Assembly (NCBI RefSeq): GCF_037975245.1
Contig: NC_092569.1
Coordinates: forward strand, 18,521,501-18,585,500
Length of the DNA: 64,000 nucleotides
Direction: 5' to 3'
DNA from: Apostichopus japonicus
Taxonomy: Eukaryota > Echinodermata > Holothuroidea > Aspidochirotida > Stichopodidae
Both the position numbers and the translations under genes were made by a program. The notes under the pieces were generated by a model, which saw only the letters and a list, made by a program, of their open reading frames with translations, ran no database searches and was not told the DNA's origin. Positions 34,742-47,060 of this stretch are shown piece after piece. Within the stretch, counting starts at the first letter, position 1; each line of letters opens with the position of its first letter.

Positions 34742-37700
34742 ATGATGGAAACGAAACTGTTGAAATTAATAGTTTGTGGAATCTTAATTCCAGCTGTCCT
34801 GTCCAGAAATGTGAATATAGAATGGGATCCGAAGGGCTACCTTCTGTATTGTCCTTGCTCTGGTAAGTATCAGGCCAGTATTTAAAGCCTTGTAAAATCA
34901 GGATATAACTATAGGCGTAATCAACCAAGAATATGTGAACTGAGCATTTACCCTTTCGATGAGACTTCACCGTGTTAATAACAACCATACGCATACAATG
35001 TAAAGGGTCTGATGAAAGTGGATCAAGTTATTTAGTGTTCGTGCCCTATTTCTATCTAAGTGGGTGGCTTTCCTTATCAAACCTTGCTAATATGTCTAAT
35101 CTGGGTTAGGAACTACATCACACGAAATCAACTTAAACGTGCCCTCCCGTGGAAGAGATGAACTTCAGTATAATATACCTAATAGTGGTACTAGGATTTT
35201 ACGATGTGACTATTTGTGACTAGGCATACATTTATCGAATTTAACTCTTTTTTTTTATCTGCTTAGCCTATCAGAAAATGTTAAATAGCAGTATAGACAT
35301 CGTTTGGATTGTCCTTCCCGTGTACTTAAAATGGTCAAAGTGTTTACAAGTAATTCACTTTCAGTCGCAAGTGAGGCCTATATAATTAAGTAAAAGTTAT
35401 AATATTTTGCCTACGTGTGACGCAGTGCGGTAGGCTACAGTAAAGGTTGCGTATGTACACATATCTCAGGGAATTTGAAGGGAACTGACAGCAAAGCTTA
35501 AGGGATTTCATAGGGAAAACTGCATCTTATTCCAAACTGTAAACAGTGCAGAGATGTATAGTACAGTTCAGTATGGCTGTACAAATGCTCACATGCAACA
35601 GTAATAGGTCTGATCTAGGTTTTAAGTTCTAGCCTAGAGGGTTATGTGTGAGATAAATTCAGCTAAATTAATATTTCGTGTAAAAGTCAGTTGGCCTGAT
35701 GTTTCGAGCCTACAGTAGCAGGATGTGGCATTAATAAAATATATATTTCGTTAAAAATTAAGAACCTGATTAAAAATTAGTTGGGGGCTAGTTGAACCAT
35801 GGTATCCCATGTAAAAAATCATCCGAAAGCAATGCTCTGAGGAATTAGTGGGTCAGTATAGCTTTCACATGACGACCAGAGAAGGCTCAAAATTACCTAC
35901 CCTGTGAAGAATTATCCAATATTATTATCTGCAAGGATGAAAAGCAAATGGCCTATTTTAAAGTTTAATCATGATAGCTTTTTTACCTCAGCCGGTTTCC
36001 AAGATGTTTTAACATTAAAGGATTTTTGGCTGCTTAGACTGATTGTAGAGATAACACGTTCAGCAGCCTATATATTTTCATTTTGCTTTATTCTTATATG
36101 TTTTTGTTGTTAATTAGGTCGATTTACTGGTCAAACGGAGCAACTGCTAGGAGCACTTCAGTTTTCAAAGGCTATAAATAGGGTATTGGTTATCCCGCCA
36201 TATATTGATTACCCATGTGGAAGAAAACACAAGTCATCAGCCACCGGTATTAGCCTCATGCAACATCAAGAAGGAAATGTAAGATTCTATATAGACACAA
36301 AGTAGTTGCCACTGTGGCTCCGATATGTACTTGTTACGTCCACGCCCTGTTTGCAGTCTCGTTATGGTAGCTAAGGTAGTATCTCAGTGGTACAGTTACC
36401 TACCCAACCCCACAAAAGATTTGTTTGCAGTGTTATTATGGTACTGATGAGGACAAAATTTGGATGTGAGTGGGGAATTTCGGGGAAGGGAACAGAGCTC
36501 ATTCAAAGTAGAATAGAAATCGAAACAAGCAAACTTACATCTTAATTAATTCCCCTCCCCCTTCCTCTCCCTCTTCCTCTACGACCCCTCTACCTGCAAC
36601 CCATATGCCCCTCTACTTGTTAACCTCATTGTTTAGGGATGTACCACTGTGAAGTGTTTTGATCGATAAATGGCGGGATAACAGAGCTGCTCCTTAATAT
36701 GTCAGGTGGTTCGTTTAATTACTACTTGACAATTGACCTTTGCATTTGTCGCTAAACCCAACCACGTAACAAAACCAAAATCAAATCCAAAAAAACAGAA
36801 CTGATTTGATAGTCGTCATCAGAAAACAGCAGAGATTTGTTACACGTGATAACAAATAAATAAAAAAACATTAAAAAAAAAAAACATTATCTTCAAGCTG
36901 ATGAATTCAGGGTAAATTTTGTTGACGATGACCTTATTGTATTTTCACAGGGCGATTCAGCAATCAAGTCAACACATTTTTGAGCACTTTGCTATTTACG
37001 AAGCAAATAGGAAGAACTCTGGTCATTCCGCCATTTATCCAATATTCCCACATGCAAGCAACGGCCGGACAGAGTGTGAGTTCATGTCTCCTTATTTACA
37101 AGCGACAATTAAATTCAAGATTGTAATTAGATCAAATTATCATATCGTTAAGCGACAACAAAGACAACAAAGACTTGTAGAGGGGGGGGGGGTGTTTTAT
37201 TGACAGATATTTATCTTTCTCGAATCCAGTACTCATTTGGTCAGTATTATGAATAGACATATATATACTGTTGATGCAACGGTTAATTTCTGACATTATG
37301 ATGTAGACAGCGCAACATATAGTGAAGCAAAATAAACTGTTCTTCTTCTTCTTTTTTTCATCTGTATAATTGTAGGAGTATATCCCATTTGACTCGTATT
37401 TTGATATCGAGGCCTTACATGAGTACTACCCAGATGTTATTACAATGGGTGATTTCCTTGATCATCTTGCTCCCACTTACTGGCCACCTAGTGAAAGAGC
37501 TGCCTATTGTGCGAGAAAGCTCGCAGATATCAACGATGGCAAGTGTCCAAGGGTAAGATTAATACGTTAGTTCACTCGGTTCAAACCAAACATATTAATA
37601 TGCAAACCTCTCTTTTACTTGTTAATTAGTTTGATGGACTGTGATATGTGACCGAACGGACGAGTCACGTGTAGTATTAAACTGGATTTTCCTTCTGATG

Positions 37701-39981
37701 ACCGTTTTACTTTGTCTGTATTGTTTTATTCTATATAGTTATGAGTGTTGCGTATGATAAACAACTAAGAAACAAAAGAACAATATATGAAATACATTGT
37801 GCTGAATATGAAAACAATAGACACAAGGACGTATTAAATATGGACAAAAAACATAGAAAAACAAAGAGATAAGAGTAAACACTGATAGGAAAGTGAACAC
37901 GATAGTGGATAAAACAGGATAAAACAAAGGATAAATAAAACAAAAGAATTACTTGTTAGCGGTGAACTTTTCTGTTCTTATAAGGTTATTTTAGTTGCAC
38001 ATTTAAGTTGCTCCATATTGCAAGTGAACTTCCATTGTTCATTGTCCATTGTCCAAATTTCCATTGTCGTACCTTTCGCTCATACCCAACTGGATTTGTG
38101 TAATCATCCATGTATGTTTCTATGATTTCGTGCATCAGAAAAATTAATTTAATATTGTTAATTTTATATGTAGATGGAACCCAAAACCAACATGATCGTT
38201 AGTATCATGAAGCAAGATGTGTGTTAACAGCTACATACCATACACAAAACTTTCTTGACTTCACAAACCTTAGAAACAGAACATATCCGAAATCGATCAA
38301 TTTACCTCACTCCTCCAATAACTGTCTTTTATAAATACGGACTCCGATTTACCCTGGTAGCATTCCTGCACTCAGCCCCTCAATAACCACTTTTAAAGTC
38401 AGCTCTGTAACACTCGATTTTCTGAGGTTATTATGGAGTGGTTTTACGTAGTGTACATCATTACACATCCCTAATAATACAAGAAATTGGAAAAGAAGAG
38501 ATAAACATGTCCTGATATATTTCTATGTTCACAGACTGGCAACCCGCACGGGACTTTCTGGGAAGAATTGAACATTGAATTTGCAAAGTCTGAGATCTGG
38601 GAGGAACAAATGCATTACAACGTGGACTATGAACCATGGAAAAATCTGTGGATTGAAACGTAAGATAGTATTATCATTATCGCTATTTTAGTTAAAGGGA
38701 TCTCGTCAAGGACAACAAAAGTGGAAGTACTGTAACGTTACGACAAATGCAGTTAAAAATAATGTCATTATGAAACGGTTCTACATATGTCACCTGTTCA
38801 ATATAGTTGCACATCCAACATTAGAACAAATGGCGCTAGTCACAATATCCCATTATTGAACTATTGTGAAAATCTGCAGCATTCAAGTTACTTAGAAGAA
38901 AAACAAACATTCGACGACCCTCCTAATCCTTCATCATTTTTTTGTCAAATGCAGATATCCTGCTGACGAACACCCAGTTCTCGCCCTGATGAATGCGCCT
39001 TCATTCCAACCAATACAACCGAATGCGGAGGAACTTCATCGATACCTGAAATGGCTACCTGATATCGTTGATGAGGGTGAAGAATTTATTAAAGAAAATA
39101 TCGAACGACCATACATTGGTATCCATTTACGAAATGGAGCAGATTGGGTAAGACATCACTGGCATTTGAGGAAATAAATCATATTTTGAGACTATTTGCG
39201 AGCATTCAAAGATAAAACTTTAGTCGCGGAGGTTAAAGGTGTGTTAGTGTTTTATTACGTTTCTGGAAGTTGAGATGAAACCCCGGATTATTAGTTTGGA
39301 CCAAAAATCGAAAATTAAAGTCCAGTAACAAGACAAAACGGATAATTTCGGCAAATGTATCAATATATTAAGCCAGCCATTTGCATTATTACTTTGGTGT
39401 TATTACATTTATTTAAAGAGTTCTGTGAATGCTGGAAGACACATCAACGAAAAACGTAAAAAAAAAACGTTCAAAATTCGTAACTTATTAATATATATAT
39501 ATACATGTATATCACTTGAATGGATGATCTGTGGTAATATTGAAGACAAGTTCATATTAACGTCAGTATTTACTGCTATCATTGTTGATCATGACTCCCA
39601 GTTGGAATTCTCTAGAGTTATTTCGACGATCCAACTTGATTAATCGACATCACATGACCATTAGCATGTCATCACGGTGTCATCCTAACTTGTTCTTACT
39701 TTTAAGGCAACCTTTGAGATTTGTAATTTTATTCTAGTTATTTGTGCTTTTCTTTATTCATTTTGTAACCCATTTATATTTTTCATCAGACACGTACATG
39801 TGAACTCGCGGACGGCAATCACCCTCGCTTGATGTCGTCACACCAGTGTATGGGTCATTACTCGCAAGAGGGAGTTACCAAAGAAGTGTGTATCCAATCC
39901 GAAGAGCAAGTCATCAAAGAGGTTAGTCCATGCCAGATCAGTGAAATGACATATACAATCCTAAATGAATATGCTGAACCG

Positions 39982-40017
<36 letters not shown>

Positions 40018-43000
40018 TTTGCTTTTCATATAGCGCTTTATACCAGCTATAGGTTTCAAAGCGCTTTACAGACGTTATATTACACTGAAAACTTAAATTG
40101 GTTCACCGACTAACATAACGTTAGTCCATCTGGTGCCTCTCCCGACTAACATAGCCTTGGTCAGTTGCTATACCGACTAATTTATTCCTTAGTCAGTTGG
40201 ATTTCTTAGTGGGTCATCTTAGTCCGTCAACTTAGTCGATCAACAATTTCTTAGTCAGTAAATGTATATTAGTCAGTTACATTAGTTGGTGACATTAGTC
40301 GGTCTTTACCGACTAATTTATATGAGCCACCGACTAGTTTATAGCAGGTTTTACATTAGTCAGGATGGTGCCTCTCCCGACTAACCTTTCTTAGTCGGTA
40401 TCGACTGACTAGTTGCACTGACTAGAATCACTGAAAGAATTAAACCCGACTAGTTTCACTGACTAGCATCACTGAAAGAAAAGAGAGCAGAAGAAACACA
40501 AATAATGTGTACGTTGGCAGTATTTATTTCTGATAAAACTTCTGATGTCTACAAAGGCTGACTTTCGACAGATAGGGAAGAAATCATTGTAAACAAAAAT
40601 CTGAAAATGTGATTTTATTCCAACAAAGTTAAGACAAGTTAATGGATCAAACATGAATCGCAAAAGTATAGCACTGCACAATAATGCAAAGTTGAATCTT
40701 GGGCAAGGGTTCCTCATGACTTTCGTTTTAAAGTGGTACCCCAAATCGACACCAGTTAAGTCTTCACGAACAAAGAGTGTTTCTCCTAACTACAAATGGC
40801 CTCCCACTTGTCTTCAGGAAGCCAAAATCTGCACCATTATTGACCTGTGAACAGAAAATATGATATACGTGTAAGCACAGATACAGATATAGCACATGAT
40901 AACTCACATTATCATAAACATACATTTACATTAAAAATTTATAACATATTGGGAAGTATACATTTAAATCTAGGTCCCTCAAATTATAAGCCAGGAATAG
41001 CAGCTTTACCAAATAATTATTAGCTTTGCACAGCATAACACCAAGTTATTTTTCAAAGCTTAATAATTATGTTAATCATGTTAATAATGATCCCAATAGA
41101 CCGGGAGCCCAGAGGGTTTGGTTAGCTGGGAAGGTAACCAATTGCCTTGTACATCACAATGTTCACAGTGCATTCCTGTATATGAAACCTGGCGACTGGC
41201 AAACCGACTGTGGTGGATGTGGCTGGGAGAGCAATTTTAAAGTCACCTGATAGCTAACCTATATCAGTTTTCATGGTAACCACATCAAAGTAAGAACAAT
41301 GTGTCAGGTATGGCCCCAAGAGCAACAAATGGCCATTGCCAGTAATTATTGGTGGTGGGGTACCCCTGCCAGTGATCAACAATTGACCCCTCACGGCTGA
41401 CCTAGGTCAGCTCATGAGGTAACCACTTGAAACCTACTGGAAAATGTTGGTTAGGACTTCAGATACAAGGGATGGGCATTGCCAGTAATTTTTATTGGTG
41501 GGGTACCCCTGCCAGTAGACCCCCAATATGCCCATCCCCCATTGACCTAGATGAGCTCATGATGTAACCAGTTGAAAACTACTGGAAAATGGTATCACTT
41601 CATATGTAAGGGATGGGCATTTCCAGTATTTTATATTAGTGGGGTACCCCTGCCAGTAGACCCCCAAAATGCCCCCCCCCCCCCCTCATTGATCTAGGTC
41701 AGCTCATGATTTAACCAGTTGAAAACTACTGGAAAATGATTGACAGGATTCTATATGTAAGGGATGGGCAGACTCTGGCAGTGGTGGCCCACCAATATAA
41801 AATACTGGAAATGCCCATCCTTACATATGAAGTGATACCTATCATTTTCCTGTAGGTTTCAACTGGTCAAATCATGAGCTCACCTAGGTCAATGAGGGGA
41901 TGGGCATATTGGGGGTCTACTGGCAGGGGTACCCCACCAATAAAAATTACTGGCAATGCCCATCCCTTGTATCTGAAGTCCTAACCAACATTTTCCAGTA
42001 GGTTTCAAGTGGTTACCTCATGAGATGACCTAGGTCAGCCGTGAGGGGTCAATTGTTGATCACTGGCAGGGGTACCCCACCACCAATAATTACTGGCAAT
42101 GGCCATTTGTTGCTCTTGGGGCCATACCTGACACATTGTTCTTACTTTGATGTGGTTACCATGAAAACTGATCTAGGTTAGCTGTTAGGTGACTTTAAAA
42201 TTGCTCTCCCAGCCACATCCACCACAGTCGGTTTGCCAGTCGTCAGGTTTCATATACAGGAATGCATTGTGAACATTGTGATGTACCAGGCAATTGGTTA
42301 CCTTCCCAGCTAACCAAACCCTCTGGACTTCCGCTCTACAGATCAGTGAAAAATTGACCAAACTTATGAAGCTTGCAGGTAAATGATATACTAGACTGTT
42401 TTTTTTTTAAAAACAGGTTATGAAAAGTATCTTTAATATCATTAAACAGTTGGGTACAATAGTTAAACTCACTCTTCCATCTTTTTTCTCTATGGTACTT
42501 GTTCCTTTGCTTTTTGGACTCTTGGATAAACTCTTTTGTTCTGCGAAGGGTACCAATATATCATCTTAAAACATGTCTTTAAGCCATATATAACACAGTT
42601 CTCCTCTTCTGTTGTTGCCTCCACACTGGTGTCGTACATCACAGGAAACCTCACCCTTGACTTAGATATTTGGCTTTTCAATTCCTGCTGGAAAAAAGAA
42701 ACAGCAAAGTATTCATCATTTGAAAAAATAAATAAATAAAGTTGTCACCACAAAGTTATGTGAGATTTGCTTCCACTATAGTCTCAAAAAACAATCCCAA
42801 AGTTTGAAGCAGACTGTATAAAGCTGAAAATTTGAACGAGAGTGTCATCACCATTGCAACCAGAATCAAATGCCCAGAATACAGTGATAATAAAACATGG
42901 GCTAAATCTTTGTTTGTTTTTATGATCTTTAAAAATATAAAATTTTAGAAACAGAAATGCACTGAGCCAACTTATTTATAGGCCTAATCGTTTTTAGTTG

Positions 43001-46000
43001 TTATTTTGCTTGCTCACATAACAAGCCTGTTTAGACCTAGGCTAGAGGAGAATCAATACTTTGTTACACTAAGTCTGTCTTTCGGTCGTTTGATTTAGTC
43101 TTACTAGTAGTACTAAAGTATATAATGGACCGGCGAAGACTAGAGAATACCCAGAGTTTTAGCAACTGCGTTAAACTGTATCATCTGATCTATTATTTAC
43201 GTCAATGAGTTTCATTCAATCTAGGATCCAAAAGAGAAAACTAATTAATCTTAACCTTTAAACTTTGCTACTAAACAGATATGCTTGAATTACAAATAAA
43301 TGTCAAAAAACATCATAATCTACGAATAAATGCATATACATATACATAAACAGAATAATTTGAATTCGCGCAAGTGAACCCTGCACTACATTGGACAGAA
43401 AAAAAAAACGTGCAATTATAGACCAAACTAAACATACTGAATTTTCCGTTACTTCTACATAAAATATCAATAAAAATACAACTTACTCTTTTGGCAGTAT
43501 ACTAAAAGCACATGTTATAATAACTTCAGACTATCAAGCTTTCCTGAGAAAAAATGGTTAATACTTCTTACAGTAAACAAGTCGACCGCGAAGGAATGTC
43601 GCAATTGTTTCCTGAGCGTGACCGGAAATTAAATACTAAAAAATGATAAATGAAAAGGTTAAATAGAACTGAAGCGTGCATCCTGACTGCTCGCAACATA
43701 TAATACCGTTGACTAGCCAACATAATTTGTTCAGCCTACTGTGACTGTACGTTTGAAGGTCTAGCCTTGCTTATTCAATATCACAAAGCCTACCCATTTA
43801 GATTCACATGGGATATTACAGGAAATCTTTACCAAATGAGTGTAGACTTCAAATAAACTATTGAGACTTATAGTTCCAGCATTTGTTTGGGAATAAATTA
43901 GAAGATTATGTGCCACTGTTCAGTCTAGCCCAATACACACATAATACATTTTTAATTGGTGTTTAGAATGCACACTTTAGTGTTGAGAATGCACTGCAGT
44001 ACCCAGTAGAAGCCTATAGGCTTCTCACTGTCATTGCACTTGTGTATTGCGAAACGCCAGCGTGACAACGGTAGCGTTACAGTACACTAACCATAATACA
44101 TGAGTACTAGTGCCAGTGGCCTAACAATTAACTTTAATTTTACCTTCAAGTTAAAGGAATAACAGGTAGGCCGATGATGGCAGTTAATACCTCCATTCTT
44201 CTAAAGACCTTCTTGGGTGATTTACGGTTGAAAGTTGCTTAGAGTGATCGTATGAAACTATGCCAAGTCCAGCAAGCTGCCGTTGCCTCCCTATTTCCAA
44301 ATTGAAGAGAATCGAATTGGGTTAAAATACATTAGTCCGTCGACACCGACTAAGCTACGATTATGGCGTAAATCGGGTGTCCGTATCGTTCTTAGTCCAT
44401 GGGTTAAAATACCTTAGTCCGTCGCCACCGACTAAGCTGCGATTATATTTTCCTTAGTCAGTGTAAACTGACTAAGAAGCAGCGATGAAACGAAGATTTT
44501 TGCTAGTTCGTGTGCATTGACTAACGTTACAAACTAATTTAACGTTAGTCCGTGGCAATATTGACTAGTTTATTTTTTCAGTGTACCCCTGGTCAATGAT
44601 AACCTGTCCCAGAGACAATCCCTCCAGACTGCAGCAGTTTTATACTGCGCCCATGACAAGTTACCCCACAGGGTACCCATTTTACACCTGGGTGGAGAGA
44701 GGCAAGTGAGATAAAGAATCTTGCCCAAGGTCACAACGTAATGAAGACTCATCCGTATGGTTCAGATGAACCGAGAATGATAGTGGACCAAGCTGGATTG
44801 CTTCAGTGTCCAGGTTTTCACTTCTGTAATGTTTCTTATAAAGTACTTAATGGTTCTCCCAATTGCTTTCCCAGTTAGGGTAACGTAACAGTGATTACAT
44901 ACCTGCTTCCTATACTATTGCAATGTTAAACTGATGTTAAGGGTCTTCATGTAGTTTTCATACAGCACACCTGTCAGCTCCGAAATTAATCCCCCATGGT
45001 GCACCTGTTAGTCATACATTTCTGTTCAAAAAAGGAATTTTGAGGCCCCCTACCCCTCCCCCCCCCCCCCGCCAAGATCTCTCTCTCTTCTTGCCCTCTG
45101 TCTTTCTCCCTTTTTCCACATACTGTTAAGTGTCAATGGGTGTATATTAACGTTGAGCATTCGTTTGCTATCACAAAGTTAACATAAACCTTTATGTTCT
45201 TTTTGTATTGTAGCTTGAAGATATCATAACCAAACACGAGGCAAAGACAATATTTATTGCCACTGATCACGTATCGATGGAAGATGAAATTCAAGATGCT
45301 TATCCTGATGTAAGTTTCTATAAAAAAAATGGCTTGAATACTGCACACTTTAGGTTTTCCGGATTTTTACCTGATTGGATAAGGCCAGATTATATCAACC
45401 CCAGAAACACATAAACATTTGCCTCATTAAACAGAGAGAAATACGAATTGCAAAACGCATTATCGAGCCTCGATTACAAAAAAATAGATATATCCCAAAG
45501 AGGAGGAGGGGTGGGGGGAGAGGAGGAGTGAGTGGTGGGGGAGAGGTTTTGAAATGTATCAGATGGAAATTATTCCTTAGTTGTAATACGTTGTGTATAA
45601 TTCCTTCGCAACAGAAGAAGAATTTCAAAAGTATAAACATGCAAAGTAGTAACCTGTAACGTATCATGCATTAAAACTGCAAATATATTCTGTAACATTT
45701 CACGGTGTAATGTTGTAATTAATGTGAATAGAGGAACACGAAGATGAAAGGAGTTGTATCGTCAATACATTTATGGTTGCAACATTTGAACTTGGGAGCC
45801 ATCAAAAACATATAATAGGGAGATAATCGGGGGATTGTAGACTATTGTCAGGAGTATTGCATCTCCAAAAAATAAGCAAAAGGCCAGCTACAAATCGAAC
45901 GAAAGAATGTCTCGCTGTTTTTGTTTTGGTTGATATTAGATTCACGCTTGATATGTGCGATGACACCGACTTGAGGCGAAAGTCCATATCGATAATCCAA

Positions 46001-46458
46001 AGAACATGGGCACGAAAAATAAAAGATATGTGATGAAATTTGTTGTAATCCCAAATCGGACAGCATCGTTTGGGATACAAAACGCCTTTTTGGACAAAAT
46101 CACATCTTACACATGCGGCCATGTTTAAGAGTGACTCGATCTATTGTTTTGCTCTTCTTTTCTATTTTGTTGTAAAGATAAGTTATCCACGTCATGACCC
46201 TGTGAGATGCTATTTACAACATATTTAATCTGTATACTTAACAGGGTTTCGCTTTCTTTTTTGTTTCAACAGGTCAGGGTAGTAACTATGTCACCGGAAA
46301 GGCCTCAAGTAGATCTTTATATTTTGGAAGAGTCCGACCACTTTTTAGGAAACTGCGTGAGCGCGTTCTCAGCATATGTCTCTAGGTCACGTGTGAATGC
46401 GAAGCGATCAGTATCTCACTTGGGTTATAATCCCGCACCAGTGAGAGATGAGCTGTAA
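34742..46458 (+). CDS. POFUT1: GDP-fucose protein O-fucosyltransferase 1, 8 exons, 396 aa
   Basis: Exons: 34742-34862, 36118-36278, 37376-37552, 38535-38659, 38955-39147, 39790-39921, 45214-45309, 46273-46458. All junctions are GT-AG, the phases agree, and the total of 1191 nt gives 396 aa against 388 in human. The enzyme transfers fucose from GDP-fucose to Ser/Thr in EGF repeats (for example Notch) in the ER lumen. Seen: signal peptide 1-21, WDPKGYLLYCPC (28-39), LAPTYWPP, EHPVLAL, HLRNG (252-256, holding the catalytic Arg), FIATD (317-321), DHFLGNC (357-363) and a C-terminal RDEL, an ER-retention signal. Exon 2 ends with about 15 extra residues (around SSATGISLMQHQ) compared with vertebrate enzymes. 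The family motif GRFGNQ reads GRFTGQ here. The 5.3-kb intron 6 is mostly transposon. Confidence 0.95.
39985..40082 (-). mobile_element. SINE family 2, 3' part (split by the CACTG element)
   Basis: It begins with an AAT microsatellite (the SINE tail). It then reads, on the plus strand, TAGCGCTTTATACCAGC and AAAGCGCTTTACAGACGTTA, the reverse complement of the 3' body of the SINE at 60858. The sequence breaks at 40082 and resumes at 44584. Confidence 0.85.
40083..44583. mobile_element. CACTG-ended DNA transposon, element I (non-autonomous)
   Basis: 4501-bp insertion in POFUT1 intron 6. Its ends are CACTGAAAA and the inverse of CACTGAAAAAA. It duplicates TA (40081-40082 and 44584-44585), proven by comparison with the unbroken SINE at 60858. 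Both ends have dense subterminal repeats of the GACTAA/TTAGTC motif in both orientations. No transposase frame was found. CACTG ends and a TA duplication would fit either a Tc1/mariner-like or a CACTA/EnSpm-like element. Length and subterminal repeats favour the latter (inference). Confidence 0.85.
41107..42333. repeat. Large inverted repeat (hairpin), arms ~540 bp
   Basis: The left arm (about 41107-41646) is the near-perfect reverse complement of the right arm (about 41789-42333), around a 140-bp centre. Shared landmarks include CCCAGAGGGTTTGGTTAGCTG, GGTAACCAATTGCCT and CAGTAATTTTTATTGGTGGG. Each arm also contains direct repeats of roughly 130 bp (GACCTAGGTCAGCTCATGA, then AAGGGATGGGCATT). 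Transcription across it, for example in the POFUT1 pre-mRNA, would give a long double-stranded RNA. Confidence 0.88.
44584..44815 (-). mobile_element. SINE family 2, 5' part (split by the CACTG element)
   Basis: Continuation of the SINE interrupted at 40082. On the minus strand it has a degenerate tRNA-like head (CTCGGTTCATCTGAACC resembles box B). The body follows, with CCTTGGGCAAGATTCTTTAT and CACTTGCCTCTCTCCACCC, and runs to the break point CCAGGGGTA. The outer limit of the head is approximate. Confidence 0.8.
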
Positions 46459-46735
46459 ACATCTTTTACACTATATTTTACACTATACTCGACGTGTAAC
46501 GAATAAGGCTTCGAAAACAAGTCATTTCCTGTTGCGTTTGCTCAACATTTAAGAGCAAGTTAACCAATGTGTATCATATGTTTACCCAAACTACAAGGTA
46601 CTGGATGGTCACGCTAACGGCAATCTCCAACCACTACACTGAATTAGACGATATTGCTTCGTTTTTTATATCCACTTGACTATTCAATTAATGAATCACA
46701 TTGCTAGGTGATTTTTGGATCGCTCATGTATTGTA

Positions 46736-46741
46736 AATAAA
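46736..46741 (+). promoter_or_regulatory. Candidate poly(A) signal of POFUT1
   Basis: AATAAA about 280 bases after the POFUT1 stop, in the first clear 3'UTR window. Confidence 0.45.
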
Positions 46742-47011
46742 CCAACACAAAAGCGGTTTCTGATAGCTAAAACAATATAGCGCATAGAAAGAAAGAAAAA
46801 AAATAAGATTAAGGAAGAAACTTCCAAGGTAAAGAAGGGCAGTTTTTATTCGACGTATAGTCAAGATCTTTTCATTATGTTTACCGTTTGATAATAAAGT
46901 CGGAATTTAAATTCGATGTGTAAACATGAAGTTGTCGGTGATTGTTATTAATGTTATTAATTTTATTGCTAATAGGCTACTTGGCTTAGGCGAGCATAGC
47001 ACAAATACCAT

Positions 47012-47060
<49 letters not shown>

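Noticed and set aside
36919-37203. Extra POFUT1 exon between exons 2 and 3
   Set aside because: Exon 2 ends in phase 0, and an acceptor at 36951 would meet a stop within eleven codons; exon 3 at 37376 continues the family alignment directly.
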